Counted from the first letter of the stretch, positions 1 to 8,212 are shown. The stretch: DNA of 10,822 nt from Candidatus Scatomorpha stercoravium (GCA_018716005.1 DVKN01000269.1:1-10822), one strand, 5' to 3'. Numbers and translations are program-made. Notes: a model not told the origin generated them from the letters alone.

Positions 1-1
1 G

Positions 2-103
2 CTCGTCCCCGAGACCGTCACTCCGGACAACTACGAGGAAGTCCTCGTGACCCCGGGCTACTACACGGTTGACGATGAGGGCTACCTGGTCGCCGTTGGC
101 TGA
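2..103 (+). CDS. chvE: C-terminal end of a sugar ABC transporter substrate-binding protein (partial)
   Basis: Only the last 33 codons are present, ending in TGA. The readable tail, LVPETVTPDNYEEVLV followed by PGYYTVDDEG, looks like the C-terminus of ChvE/multiple-monosaccharide binding proteins, lipoproteins that capture sugars outside the membrane and hand them to the permease. The call rests partly on context: the next two genes encode the matching ATPase and permease, and binding protein, ATPase, permease is the usual order for this importer class. A hairpin with a T-run begins 45 bases after the stop, so the gene may be expressed above the ATPase and permease, as is common for binding proteins. 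The upstream part lies outside the window, so signal peptide and specificity cannot be judged. Confidence 0.7.
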   Translation, partial: LVPETVTPDNYEEVLVTPGYYTVDDEGYLVAVG

Positions 104-147
104 TTAGGCCGTCAAGCCTTACATACTTAGCCAGAGCATCTAATGCC

Positions 148-178
148 GCGGGCGGGGCGTAACGCTCCGCCCGCTTTT
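148..178 (+). terminator. Intercistronic rho-independent terminator or attenuating hairpin
   Basis: A 12-bp stem pairs 148-159 (GCGGGCGGGGCG) with 163-174 (CGCTCCGCCCGC), with one G-T wobble and a TAA loop, followed by TTTT at 175-178. The T-run is short, so read-through into the ATPase gene is likely. The position between binding protein and ATPase suits a partial terminator or 3'-end stabiliser that keeps binding-protein mRNA in excess. Confidence 0.75.
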
Positions 179-180
179 AG

Positions 181-237
181 TTGGGCGGTCCCCGTATAAG
201 CGGGGCGCGGAGCCCCGTTCATCCGGGGGCTGCCCAA
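181..237 (+). promoter_or_regulatory. Four-segment GC-rich RNA structure with two alternative folds
   Basis: Four segments alternate: CCCCG (190-194), CGGGG (201-205), CCCCG (213-217) and CGGGG (224-228). They can form two tandem 5-bp hairpins (1:2 with loop TATAAG, 3:4 with loop TTCATC). Alternatively, segment 2 pairs with 3 (201-206 with 212-217) inside a 14-bp outer stem of 181-194 with 224-237, which contains two G-T pairs. The two folds exclude each other. No T-run follows, so it is not itself a terminator. It lies in the untranslated leader of the ATPase gene. Its role as a switch, processing site or stability element is inference. Confidence 0.5.
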
Positions 238-306
238 GCACCTGGAAAAATGGCCGTCCGCCGCGGCGCGAGCGCGGAGGGGCCGGCCGGGAGGAGGAAC
301 CAAGAT

Positions 307-1866
307 TTGGGAAAAACACTGCTTGAAATGCGCTCCATCACGAAGGAGTTCCCCGGCGTCAAGGCGCTGGACAACGTCAACCTCGTGGTGGAAGAGGGCG
401 AAATCCACGCCCTGATAGGTGAAAACGGCGCCGGCAAGAGCACGCTGATGAACGTGCTCAGCGGCCAGTACCCCGTGGGCAGCTACGATGGCGAGATATA
501 CTATGACGGCAAGCTCTGCGAGTTCAAGAACCTCAAGGACTCGGAGGCCGTCGGCATAGTTATCATCCACCAGGAGCTTGCCCTTATTCCGCTGCTTACG
601 ATAGGCGAGAATATGTTCATGGGCAACGAGTTCAGGAACAAGCTCGGCGTTATCGACTGGAACAAGACCTTCTACGAGGCTGAGAAGCACATGCGCCAGG
701 TCGGCCTCAGGGAGAACCCGCACACCCTGATAAAAGACATCGGCACCGGCAAGCAGCAGCTCGTCGAGATAGCCAAGGCCTTCGCGAAAAAGGTGCGCCT
801 GCTCATACTCGACGAGCCCACCAGCTCCCTCAACGACGAGGACGCGAAGATGCTGCTCGACCTGCTCATAGAGTTCAAGAAGCAGGGCCTCACGAGCATA
901 ATCATCACCCACAAGCTCAACGAGATTATCTACTGCGCCGACAAGGCCACGATAATCCGCGACGGCGCCACGATTGAGACGCTCGTCAAGGGCGTGGACG
1001 AGTTCTCCGAGCAGAGGATAATCCGCGGCATGGTCGGCCGCCCGATGGAGGACCGCTACCCCCACCGCGAGCACAACATTTCCGACGAGATAAGCCTCGA
1101 GGTCAAGGACTGGACCGTCCACCATCCGCTCTATCAGGAGCGCGTCGTCGACGACAACGTCTCCTTCAACGTGCACAAGGGCGAGGTCGTCGGCTTCTCC
1201 GGCCTGCAGGGCGCGGGCCGCACCGAGCTCGCCATGAGCATCTTCGGCAGGAGCTACGGCTCCAACATCTCCGGCGAGATGTACATGAAGGGCGAGAAGG
1301 TCAACTTCAAGAGCCCCGAGGACGCCATCCGCCACGGCCTCGCCTACGTCACCGAGGACCGCAAGGTCTACGGCCTCATTCTCGACGAGACGATACGCTT
1401 CAACACCACCCTCGCGCGCCTCGACAAGGTCTGCGGAGGCGGCGGCGTCATAGACAGCGACATGGAGGTACAGGTCGCCGAGAAGATGACAAAGGAGATG
1501 GGCACCAAGACCCCGTCGATCGAGCAGGCGATTGGCCACCTCTCCGGCGGCAACCAGCAGAAGGCCCTGCTCGGCAAGTGGATGTTCACAGAGCCCGACG
1601 TGCTGATAATGGACGAGCCCACCCGCGGCATCGACGTCGGCGCGAAGTACGAAATCTACTGCCTCATTAACAAGATGGTCTCCGACGGCAAGAGCGTCGT
1701 CATGATATCCTCCGAGCTCCCCGAGCTCCTCGGCATGTGCGACCGCATCTACGTCATGAACGAGGGCCGCCTGCTGGCCGAGGTCAAGGCCAGCGAGGCC
1801 ACGCAGGAGAGCATCATGGGCTATATAATCCGCGACACCGGAGAAAGGGAGAGTGTGCAGCAATGA
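307..1866 (+). CDS. gguA: Sugar ABC transporter ATP-binding protein (two fused ATPase domains)
   Basis: This is a 519-aa cytoplasmic ATPase with two nucleotide-binding domains, the normal architecture and length for XylG/GguA/RbsA-type monosaccharide importers. It powers the permease encoded next. Domain 1 has Walker A GENGAGKST (about 38-46), a signature region GKQQLVEIAKA, and Walker B LLILDEPTSS (about 164-173). Domain 2 has the degenerate Walker A GLQGAGRTE (about 299-307) typical of this class, signature LSGGNQQK (about 412-419) and Walker B LIMDEPTRGID. I chose TTG at 307 because GGAGG lies 9 bases upstream and the product begins MGKTLLEMRSITKEFPGV, matching family N-termini. ATG at 328 is the alternative. 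The stop overlaps the permease start by 4 bases (ATGA), indicating translational coupling. The sugar cannot be read from the ATPase. The choice between GguA and XylG rests on the permease. Confidence 0.93.
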   Translation: MGKTLLEMRSITKEFPGVKALDNVNLVVEEGEIHALIGENGAGKSTLMNVLSGQYPVGSYDGEIYYDGKLCEFKNLKDSEAVGIVIIHQELALIPLLTIGENMFMGNEFRNKLGVIDWNKTFYEAEKHMRQVGLRENPHTLIKDIGTGKQQLVEIAKAFAKKVRLLILDEPTSSLNDEDAKMLLDLLIEFKKQGLTSIIITHKLNEIIYCADKATIIRDGATIETLVKGVDEFSEQRIIRGMVGRPMEDRYPHREHNISDEISLEVKDWTVHHPLYQERVVDDNVSFNVHKGEVVGFSGLQGAGRTELAMSIFGRSYGSNISGEMYMKGEKVNFKSPEDAIRHGLAYVTEDRKVYGLILDETIRFNTTLARLDKVCGGGGVIDSDMEVQVAEKMTKEMGTKTPSIEQAIGHLSGGNQQKALLGKWMFTEPDVLIMDEPTRGIDVGAKYEIYCLINKMVSDGKSVVMISSELPELLGMCDRIYVMNEGRLLAEVKASEATQESIMGYIIRDTGERESVQQ

Positions 1867-3038
1867 CTGGAAAAAAGAAAGTAAATGTGAGTGAATTTCT
1901 CACCAAATACGCGATGGTAATCGCCCTCGTGGTCGTCTTCGCCTTGTTTGCGTTCCTGACCGAGGGCAGGCTCCTCAACGCGCCGAATATGTCCAACCTC
2001 ATGCTCCAGAACGGCTACGTCCTGGTCATGGCCTGCGGCATGCTGCTGTGCATACTCACCGGCGGCAACATCGACCTGTCCGTCGGCTCCGTCATCTGCA
2101 TGGTCGGCGGCATCGCGGCGGTGCTTATCACCAACGTCGGCTTCAACCCCTACCTCACCATCATCCTCTGCCTCGTCGCCGGCCTCGCCGTCGGCGTCTG
2201 GCAGGGCTACTGGATAGGCTACGTCCGCATCCCGCCCTTCATCACTACCCTCGGCGGCATGTTCATCTTCCGCGGCATCGGCCGTATCATCCTCGGCAAC
2301 AAGACCGTGCCCATCCAGGACGAGCGCTTCCTCAACTTCTTCACCAAGTACATCCACATCCCCGGCCTTGACGACGGCGGGGCCATCTGGAGCGCCCTCG
2401 TGATAGGCGTTGTCGTCGCGGTCCTCATAGTGCTCAGCATGCTCCGCACCCGCCGCGAGCGCGCCAAGCACGGCTACCGTCAGAACAGCTTCGCGAGCGA
2501 CATCGTCCGCACCGCCGTCATCGCCGCGCTGATTATCTACTACAGCTACCTGCTCAGCCAGTACCGCGGCGTCTCCGTCATGCTCGTCTGGGTCGTGGCC
2601 ATCTGCCTCATCTACAACTTTATCACCAGCAAGACCGCCTTCGGCCGCTACTTCTACGCCGTCGGCGGCAACGAGAAGGCCACCCAGCTCTCCGGCATCA
2701 ACACCAACCGCATATACTTCACGGCTTACGCCAACATGGGCCTGCTGGCCGGCCTGAGCGGCCTGCTCGTCGCGGCCCGCGTCGGCTCCGTCAACGGCAA
2801 CACCGGCAACAGCTTCGAGATGGACGCCATCGGCGCCTGCTTCATCGGCGGCGCCTCCGCCTACGGCGGCAGCGGCACTATCGGCGGCGTCGTCATCGGC
2901 GCCCTGCTCCTCGGCGTCATCAACATGGGCATGTCCATCATGGGCATCGGCGACTCCATACAGCAGGTCGTCAAGGGCGGCGTGCTCCTGATAGCCGTCA
3001 TCTTCGACGTCGTCACCTCCCGCAAGGCCGGTAAATAA
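1863..3038 (+). CDS. gguB: Sugar ABC transporter permease, GguB/multiple-monosaccharide type
   Basis: This 391-aa hydrophobic protein of the BPD_transp_2 permease family should form the homodimeric membrane channel of the importer. The first membrane segment is about residues 17-33, and many Gly/Ala/Val/Ile-rich segments follow. The family motif GGNIDLSVG is at 67-75, and the C-terminal half carries YAVGGNEKATQLSG (about 265-278) and ACFIGGASAYGGSGT (about 325-339). The length and the charged insertion around RTRRERAKHGYRQ are features I associate with GguB/ChvE-system permeases rather than the shorter RbsC. The ATG overlaps the ATPase stop. The frame is open further upstream, but that part is the ATPase gene read in another frame. 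A strong hairpin terminator lies 12 bases after the stop. Confidence 0.93.
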   Translation: MTGKKKVNVSEFLTKYAMVIALVVVFALFAFLTEGRLLNAPNMSNLMLQNGYVLVMACGMLLCILTGGNIDLSVGSVICMVGGIAAVLITNVGFNPYLTIILCLVAGLAVGVWQGYWIGYVRIPPFITTLGGMFIFRGIGRIILGNKTVPIQDERFLNFFTKYIHIPGLDDGGAIWSALVIGVVVAVLIVLSMLRTRRERAKHGYRQNSFASDIVRTAVIAALIIYYSYLLSQYRGVSVMLVWVVAICLIYNFITSKTAFGRYFYAVGGNEKATQLSGINTNRIYFTAYANMGLLAGLSGLLVAARVGSVNGNTGNSFEMDAIGACFIGGASAYGGSGTIGGVVIGALLLGVINMGMSIMGIGDSIQQVVKGGVLLIAVIFDVVTSRKAGK

Positions 3039-3050
3039 TCACGTCTCAGG

Positions 3051-3081
3051 GTGCCGGGGTCTAAGCGCCCCGGCACTTTTT
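3051..3081 (+). terminator. Rho-independent terminator between permease and kinase genes
   Basis: A perfect 9-bp stem pairs GTGCCGGGG (3051-3059) with CCCCGGCAC (3068-3076), extended by a T-G pair, and is followed by TTTTT (3077-3081). The kinase ribosome binding site GGAGG starts on the very next base (3082). Any transcript reading through therefore has a hairpin directly against the ribosome binding site, so the element could lower kinase expression at both transcription and translation. Confidence 0.8.
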
Positions 3082-3093
3082 GGAGGTATGAAA

Positions 3094-4569
3094 ATGCTTT
3101 ACATAGGAATCGACCTCGGCACCAGCGCCGTGAAGCTGCTGCTCCTCGACGAGAGCGGCGCGGTGCTCAACACGGTGTCGAAAGAGTACCCGCTCTCCTT
3201 CCCGCATCCGGGCTGGAGCGAGCAGAACCCCGAGGACTGGCGCGCGGCGGTCATGGCCGGCGTGCCCGAGCTCGTCGCGGGCTTCGACGCCACGCAGGTT
3301 GCGGGTATAGGCGCGGGCGGCCAGATGCACGGCCTCGTCGCGCTCGACGCCGACGACAAGGTGATACGCCCCGCCATCCTCTGGAACGACGGGCGCACGA
3401 GCGCGGAAGTCGACTACCTCAATAACGAGATAGGCAAGGAGCGCCTCAGCGCCCTCACCGCGAACATCGCTTTCGCCGGCTTCACCGCGCCGAAGATACT
3501 CTGGATGCGCAAAAACGAGCCCGAGAACTTCGCGCGCATAGCGAAGATAATGCTGCCGAAGGACTACATCAACTACGTCCTCACCGGCGTCCACTGCTGC
3601 GACTACTCCGACGCGAGCGGCATGCTCCTGCTCGACGTCAAGAACAAGCGCTGGAGCGCCGAGATGCTCGAGATGTGCGGCATTACCGAGGCGCAGATGC
3701 CCCGGCTCTTCGAGAGCTACGAGTGCGTCGGCACGCTCAAGAGCGAGATTGCCCGGGCCCTCGGCCTTCCCGAGAGCGTCAAGGTCTGCGCCGGCGCGGG
3801 CGACAACGCCGCGGCGGCCATCGGCACCGGCACGGTCGGCGACGGCGCGTGCAACATCTCCCTCGGCACGAGCGGCACCATCTTCATCTCGAGCGACGGC
3901 TTCGGCGTCGACCCGAACAACGCCCTGCACGCCTTCGCGCACGCGGACGGGCACTATCATCTGATGGGCTGCATGCTCTCCGCCGCGAGCTGCAACAAGT
4001 GGCTGATGGAGGACATCTTCAGCACCACGGACTACAGCGCCGAGCAGGCGCCCATAAAGGATGAGAAGCTCGGCGAGAACCACGTCTACTTCCTGCCCTA
4101 CCTCATGGGCGAGCGCAGCCCGATTAACGACACGGACGCGCGCGGCACCCTCGTGGGCATGACCATGGACACCACCCGCGCGGACATAACCCAGGCCGTG
4201 CTCGAGGGCGTTGCCTTCGCGATACGCGACTCGCTCGAGGTCGCGCGCAGCCTGGGCCTCGACATCAGGCGCTCCATGCTCTGCGGCGGCGGCGCGAAGA
4301 GCCCGCTCTGGCGCAGGATAATGGCCAACGTGCTCAACATCGAGCTCGACCTGCCCGTCACCGAGCAGGGCCCCGGCATGGGCGGCGCGATGCTCGCCAT
4401 GGTCTGCTGCGGCGCTTATCCGAGCGTGCGCGAGGCCTGCGCGAAGCTCGTTAAGGTCAGCGAGACCGTGAAGCCCGAGCCGGAGCTCACGGCGAAGTAC
4501 GAGAAGCGCTATCAGGCCTTCCGGCAGATTTACCCCGCCCTCAAGGGCGTGTTCCCCGCGCTGAGCTGA
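3094..4569 (+). CDS. xylB: Xylulokinase-type FGGY carbohydrate kinase
   Basis: This 491-aa kinase of the FGGY family (usual length about 490-500) transfers phosphate from ATP to a ketose, giving D-xylulose 5-phosphate in the classical XylB case. The N-terminus has the phosphate-binding motif GIDLGTS (5-11). GGQMHG (75-80) carries the Met-His-Gly triad typical of xylulose kinases, and CAGAGDNAAAAIGTG places the likely catalytic base at Asp237. SLGTSGT and CGGGAKSPLW are the later nucleotide-binding motifs. ATG at 3088 also opens the frame but sits only 1 base after GGAGG. ATG at 3094 (spacing 7) gives MLYIGIDLGTS, the standard family start, so I prefer it. The xylulose assignment is by motif. 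A FucI-type isomerase rather than XylA lies downstream, so ribulose or another ketose remains possible. Confidence 0.92.
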   Translation: MLYIGIDLGTSAVKLLLLDESGAVLNTVSKEYPLSFPHPGWSEQNPEDWRAAVMAGVPELVAGFDATQVAGIGAGGQMHGLVALDADDKVIRPAILWNDGRTSAEVDYLNNEIGKERLSALTANIAFAGFTAPKILWMRKNEPENFARIAKIMLPKDYINYVLTGVHCCDYSDASGMLLLDVKNKRWSAEMLEMCGITEAQMPRLFESYECVGTLKSEIARALGLPESVKVCAGAGDNAAAAIGTGTVGDGACNISLGTSGTIFISSDGFGVDPNNALHAFAHADGHYHLMGCMLSAASCNKWLMEDIFSTTDYSAEQAPIKDEKLGENHVYFLPYLMGERSPINDTDARGTLVGMTMDTTRADITQAVLEGVAFAIRDSLEVARSLGLDIRRSMLCGGGAKSPLWRRIMANVLNIELDLPVTEQGPGMGGAMLAMVCCGAYPSVREACAKLVKVSETVKPEPELTAKYEKRYQAFRQIYPALKGVFPALS

Positions 4570-4570
4570 T

Positions 4571-4873
4571 ATGCGCGAGAGGAAGGTCTACCACTACGAA
4601 CAGAAGAACCGGGCCGGGGTGCGCGCGGCGCTCTACGCCGTCGTCGCCGTCTACATAGGCTACCTCGGCTACCGGACGACGCCCCTATACGCGGAGCCGG
4701 ACGGGCTCAGCGTGACGATGGCCTGGGTGCTCGGCGCCGTGCTCATGCTCTGCGCCGTGGGCGTGCTCATATACACCTGGCGGCGCTATAAGCGCGAGCT
4801 CGCCGCCGCGGAGTACACGGAGGAGGAGTACGCCGAGCTCGAGCGCCGCGAGGGGGAGGAAGACGGGGAATGA
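4571..4873 (+). CDS. Small membrane protein with two predicted helices, function unknown
   Basis: This 100-aa protein starts 1 base after the kinase stop and overlaps the next gene by 4 bases (ATGA), so it is coupled to both neighbours. Two hydrophobic segments are visible, about residues 15-35 (Ala/Val/Tyr-rich) and 50-74 (AWVLGAVLMLCAVGVLIYTW). The N-terminus is charged (MRERKVYHYEQKNR) and the C-terminal tail strongly acidic (EEEYAELERREGEEDGE). There is no signal peptide cleavage pattern, no cysteine pair and no catalytic motif. I recognise no family. Tight coupling to the YczE-like gene suggests the two may act as a membrane pair. No distinct ribosome binding site is visible, which fits translational coupling. 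Confidence 0.72.
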   Translation: MRERKVYHYEQKNRAGVRAALYAVVAVYIGYLGYRTTPLYAEPDGLSVTMAWVLGAVLMLCAVGVLIYTWRRYKRELAAAEYTEEEYAELERREGEEDGE

Positions 4874-5535
4874 AGCGCATTAACTGGGCCGAGCTCTCCG
4901 CGCGCATTATAGAGCTGCTCATAGGCCTCGCGATAGCCCACCTGGGCGTGACGCTCTTCCTGCTGAGCGACCTGGGGAGCGACCCCTTCAACGTGCTCAT
5001 ACAGGGCCTGCACAGGGCCGTGCCCTGGCCGGGCTTCATGGACACGCACGGGAGGGTGCACCTGCTCGTCTCGCTCGTAATCATGCTCGTGCTGCTCGTC
5101 GCGGCCAAGGGCTTCGTCAAGATTGGCACGGTCATCTGCATGGCGCTGGGCGGGCCGATAATCGACCTCTGGGAGCTCCTGCTCGACCCCGTATTGGGCG
5201 CGCTGGGCCTCCCGGGGCGCATAGCCCTGCTCGTCGCAGGCTGCGTAATCCTCGCCTTCGGCATGACCATCGTGATAAGTTCCGACCTCGGCGCGGGGCC
5301 GAACGACCTCGTCGCCGTCTCGATAAGCGAGCTCGCCAAAAAGCCCTTCGGCATCGTGCGCGTCTGCGTCGACGTCGCCTTCGCCCTCACGGGCTGGCTG
5401 CTCGGCGGCGTGCTCGGCGCGGGCACCATAGTCTGCGCCTTCCTCGTCGGCCCCACCGCCCAGCTCTGCTTCCCGCTGAGCCGGAGGCTCTGCGCCCGGG
5501 GGCTGAAGTTCGTAAAAACAGCGGAAGGGGAATAA
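4870..5535 (+). CDS. YczE/YyaS/YitT-like integral membrane protein
   Basis: This 221-aa protein has about five hydrophobic segments (roughly 13-32, 58-78, 80-100, 114-136 and 155-180). It resembles the YczE/YyaS/YitT group, inner-membrane proteins of unsettled function that are common in Firmicutes. An internal repeat supports this: LSDLGSDPFNVL (32-43) at the end of the first helix matches SSDLGAGPNDLV (137-148) at the end of a later one, so the fold is probably a duplicated unit. The start ATG overlaps the preceding stop, and GGAGG at 4855-4859 lies 10 bases upstream. Family members often sit as stand-alone genes. Here it lies inside a sugar operon, so a role in solute or product movement is possible but unproven. 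Stop codon TAA is followed at once by a 16-bp palindrome. Confidence 0.83.
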   Translation: MKRINWAELSARIIELLIGLAIAHLGVTLFLLSDLGSDPFNVLIQGLHRAVPWPGFMDTHGRVHLLVSLVIMLVLLVAAKGFVKIGTVICMALGGPIIDLWELLLDPVLGALGLPGRIALLVAGCVILAFGMTIVISSDLGAGPNDLVAVSISELAKKPFGIVRVCVDVAFALTGWLLGGVLGAGTIVCAFLVGPTAQLCFPLSRRLCARGLKFVKTAEGE

Positions 5536-5551
5536 TTCGGGCTAGCCCGAA
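5536..5551. promoter_or_regulatory. Perfect 16-bp palindrome between operon genes
   Basis: TTCGGGCTAGCCCGAA reads the same on both strands and starts on the base right after the TAA of the YczE-like gene. It sits 10-16 bases before the ribosome binding site of the DUF4867 gene. It could be a regulator operator or, as RNA, a stem with a tight loop. No T-run follows, so it is not an ordinary terminator. Confidence 0.5.
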
Positions 5552-5573
5552 AACATCACTAGAGGTGAAAGCT

Positions 5574-6209
5574 TTGAAGATTGAATCCGTATTTGACAGC
5601 GCCTTCGCCCCCTACGGCAAGGTGCTCCCCGGCTATGACACCGCGGAGCTGCTCGCGGCCCTGGAGAAGTACACCCCGCTGCCGGAGGCCACGGACTACG
5701 TGCCCTCCCAGCCCGAGCTCGAGGCCCTGCCCATCGCGGCGCAGCTGGCCGCCAACGCCTACGGCGGGATGCCCATACAGCTCGGCTGGTGCAACGGCCA
5801 CAACACCAGGCTCAACTGTCTCGAATACCACCGCGACAGCGAGATAAACTGCGGCACCGAGGACTTCATCCTCCTCGTCGCCCGCGAGGACGACATTGTC
5901 GGCGGCGTGCTCGACACCGATAAGGTGCGCGCCTTCCGCGCCCCGCGCGGCGTGATGGTCGAGGTATACGCCACCACGCTACACTACGCGCCCTGCTCCG
6001 CCGGCAGGGGCGAGGGCTTCCGCGTCCTCGTCGCCCTCCCGCGCGGCACCAACGGCCCCAAGCCGGAAATCACGCCCCTCAACGATGAGGATAAGCTCCT
6101 CTGGGCCTGCAACAAGTGGCTCCTGGCCCACGCCGAGAGCGGCGAGGCCGCCCAGGGCGCCGTCGTCGCGCTCAAGGGCGTCAATATCGACATCGAGAAC
6201 GACATCTGA
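5574..6209 (+). CDS. DUF4867 family protein with cupin-like motifs
   Basis: This is a 211-aa soluble protein that I recognise as DUF4867 family from its N-terminus (MKIESVFDSAFAPYGKVL) and the stretch GGMPIQLGWCNGHNT. Its biochemical role is not established to my knowledge. Two blocks look like cupin metal-site motifs: LEYHRDSEINCG (His86, Glu90) and PRGVMVEVYATTLHYAPC (His137). Such a fold would fit a sugar-binding, epimerising, mutarotating or isomerising protein; this is inference. I chose TTG at 5574 because AGAGGTG (5561-5567) lies 6 bases upstream and the product begins exactly at the family start. The GTG at 5565 lies inside that ribosome binding site. The gene is followed 27 bases later by the isomerase gene and probably acts on the same sugar. 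Codons are strongly C-ending, as in the isomerase. Confidence 0.87.
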   Translation: MKIESVFDSAFAPYGKVLPGYDTAELLAALEKYTPLPEATDYVPSQPELEALPIAAQLAANAYGGMPIQLGWCNGHNTRLNCLEYHRDSEINCGTEDFILLVAREDDIVGGVLDTDKVRAFRAPRGVMVEVYATTLHYAPCSAGRGEGFRVLVALPRGTNGPKPEITPLNDEDKLLWACNKWLLAHAESGEAAQGAVVALKGVNIDIENDI

Positions 6210-6236
6210 CTATTTTATCAAAGAGGTGTATTGAAA

Positions 6237-7727
<1,491 letters not shown>

Positions 7728-7730
7728 TTG

Positions 7731-8162
7731 ATGCCGGTACCCCAGGCAATCTCGCTGGCCTTCGAGCGCTACGGCGAGGCGATGGACTCCGCGCGAAGAA
7801 ACCGCAGGACCATCGACGGCTTCCTCGGCATAGGCAGCTCCGGCATAGAGCGCTGTCAGGACGACTTTGTGAGCGAGCTCCGCGCGGCGGTGGAGGGCTT
7901 CGCCGCCGCGGGGCCGGACTCCGCTTCGGCCCGCGAGGCGCTGGAGTATATCTTCAGCCGCGCGCGGGCGGGGCGCAGGGGGGACGCGTCCTATTGGATG
8001 CTCCTCGCGAGCCACTCGCTCGCCCTGCCCCTCGTGGACTTCCTGAGCCCGGCCGACGCGCTCTCCATGCTGGAGGCCTACGAGGCGAGCTTCCCCAAGC
8101 GCGAGCGCTTCCCCGCGCAGAAGGCGGTCATCTCCGCCCTGAGGGCGCGGGGGAGGGCCTGA
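7731..8162 (+). CDS. Hypothetical helical protein, operon-linked to the isomerase
   Basis: This is a 143-aa protein that I do not recognise. The ATG lies 3 bases after the isomerase stop, in the string TGATTGATG. A TTG at 7728 is an alternative start, and no ribosome binding site is visible, so translation is probably coupled to the isomerase. The sequence looks mostly alpha-helical and soluble: FERYGEAMDSARRNRRTIDG, a Gly/Ser break FLGIGSSG, then helices through DDFVSELRAAVEGFAAA and SYWMLLASHSLALPLVDFL. It ends in a basic tail (SALRARGRA). There is no signal peptide or transmembrane segment beyond a moderately hydrophobic patch near residues 90-103. Codon use has more G- and A-ending codons than the isomerase, which fits lower expression. 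The placement suggests an accessory role in the sugar pathway, but nothing in the sequence fixes a function. Confidence 0.75.
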   Translation: MPVPQAISLAFERYGEAMDSARRNRRTIDGFLGIGSSGIERCQDDFVSELRAAVEGFAAAGPDSASAREALEYIFSRARAGRRGDASYWMLLASHSLALPLVDFLSPADALSMLEAYEASFPKRERFPAQKAVISALRARGRA

Positions 8163-8172
8163 ATATTCCCGC

Positions 8173-8204
8173 CTCCCGGGCCGGCTTTTTCGCCGTCCCG
8201 GGAG
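8173..8204 (+). terminator. Stem-loop after the sugar operon, T-run in the loop only
   Basis: CTCCCGGG (8173-8180) pairs with CCCGGGAG (8197-8204). Beyond a C-T mismatch, CGGC (8182-8185) pairs with GCCG (8192-8195) around a TTTTTC loop. It lies 10 bases after the last operon gene and may mark its 3' end. The five Ts are inside the loop instead of after the stem, so it is not a standard rho-independent terminator. It may be a stability or processing element instead. Confidence 0.45.
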
Positions 8205-8212
8205 TTCCCAAA

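Larger units (their letters stand above)
104..306 (+). other. Intergenic leader between binding protein and ATPase genes
   Basis: This gap holds the terminator-like hairpin and the four-segment structure listed separately. Further GC-rich stretches follow, including a 5-bp hairpin (261-265 with 273-277) and the palindrome GGCCGGCC (281-288). The ribosome binding site GGAGG at 293-297 lies 9 bases before a TTG start. The reading frame stays open upstream to 181, but the translation there (arginine-, alanine- and proline-rich) resembles no ABC ATPase N-terminus, so I treat it as untranslated. No convincing -35/-10 promoter is visible. Confidence 0.65.

Noticed and set aside
181..306. N-terminal extension of the ATPase to TTG 181
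   Set aside because: It would translate a structured RNA region into a sequence unlike any family N-terminus; TTG 307 has the ribosome binding site.
127..1863. Long open frame on the minus strand (578 codons)
   Set aside because: It lies opposite the clear ABC ATPase gene, has a low-complexity Leu/Val/Ala/Asp/Glu-rich translation with no motif, and arises from GC-rich codon structure.
3061..4083. Minus-strand frame of 340 codons opposite the kinase
   Set aside because: Antisense to a full-length FGGY kinase with all motifs; no start signal or recognisable domain.
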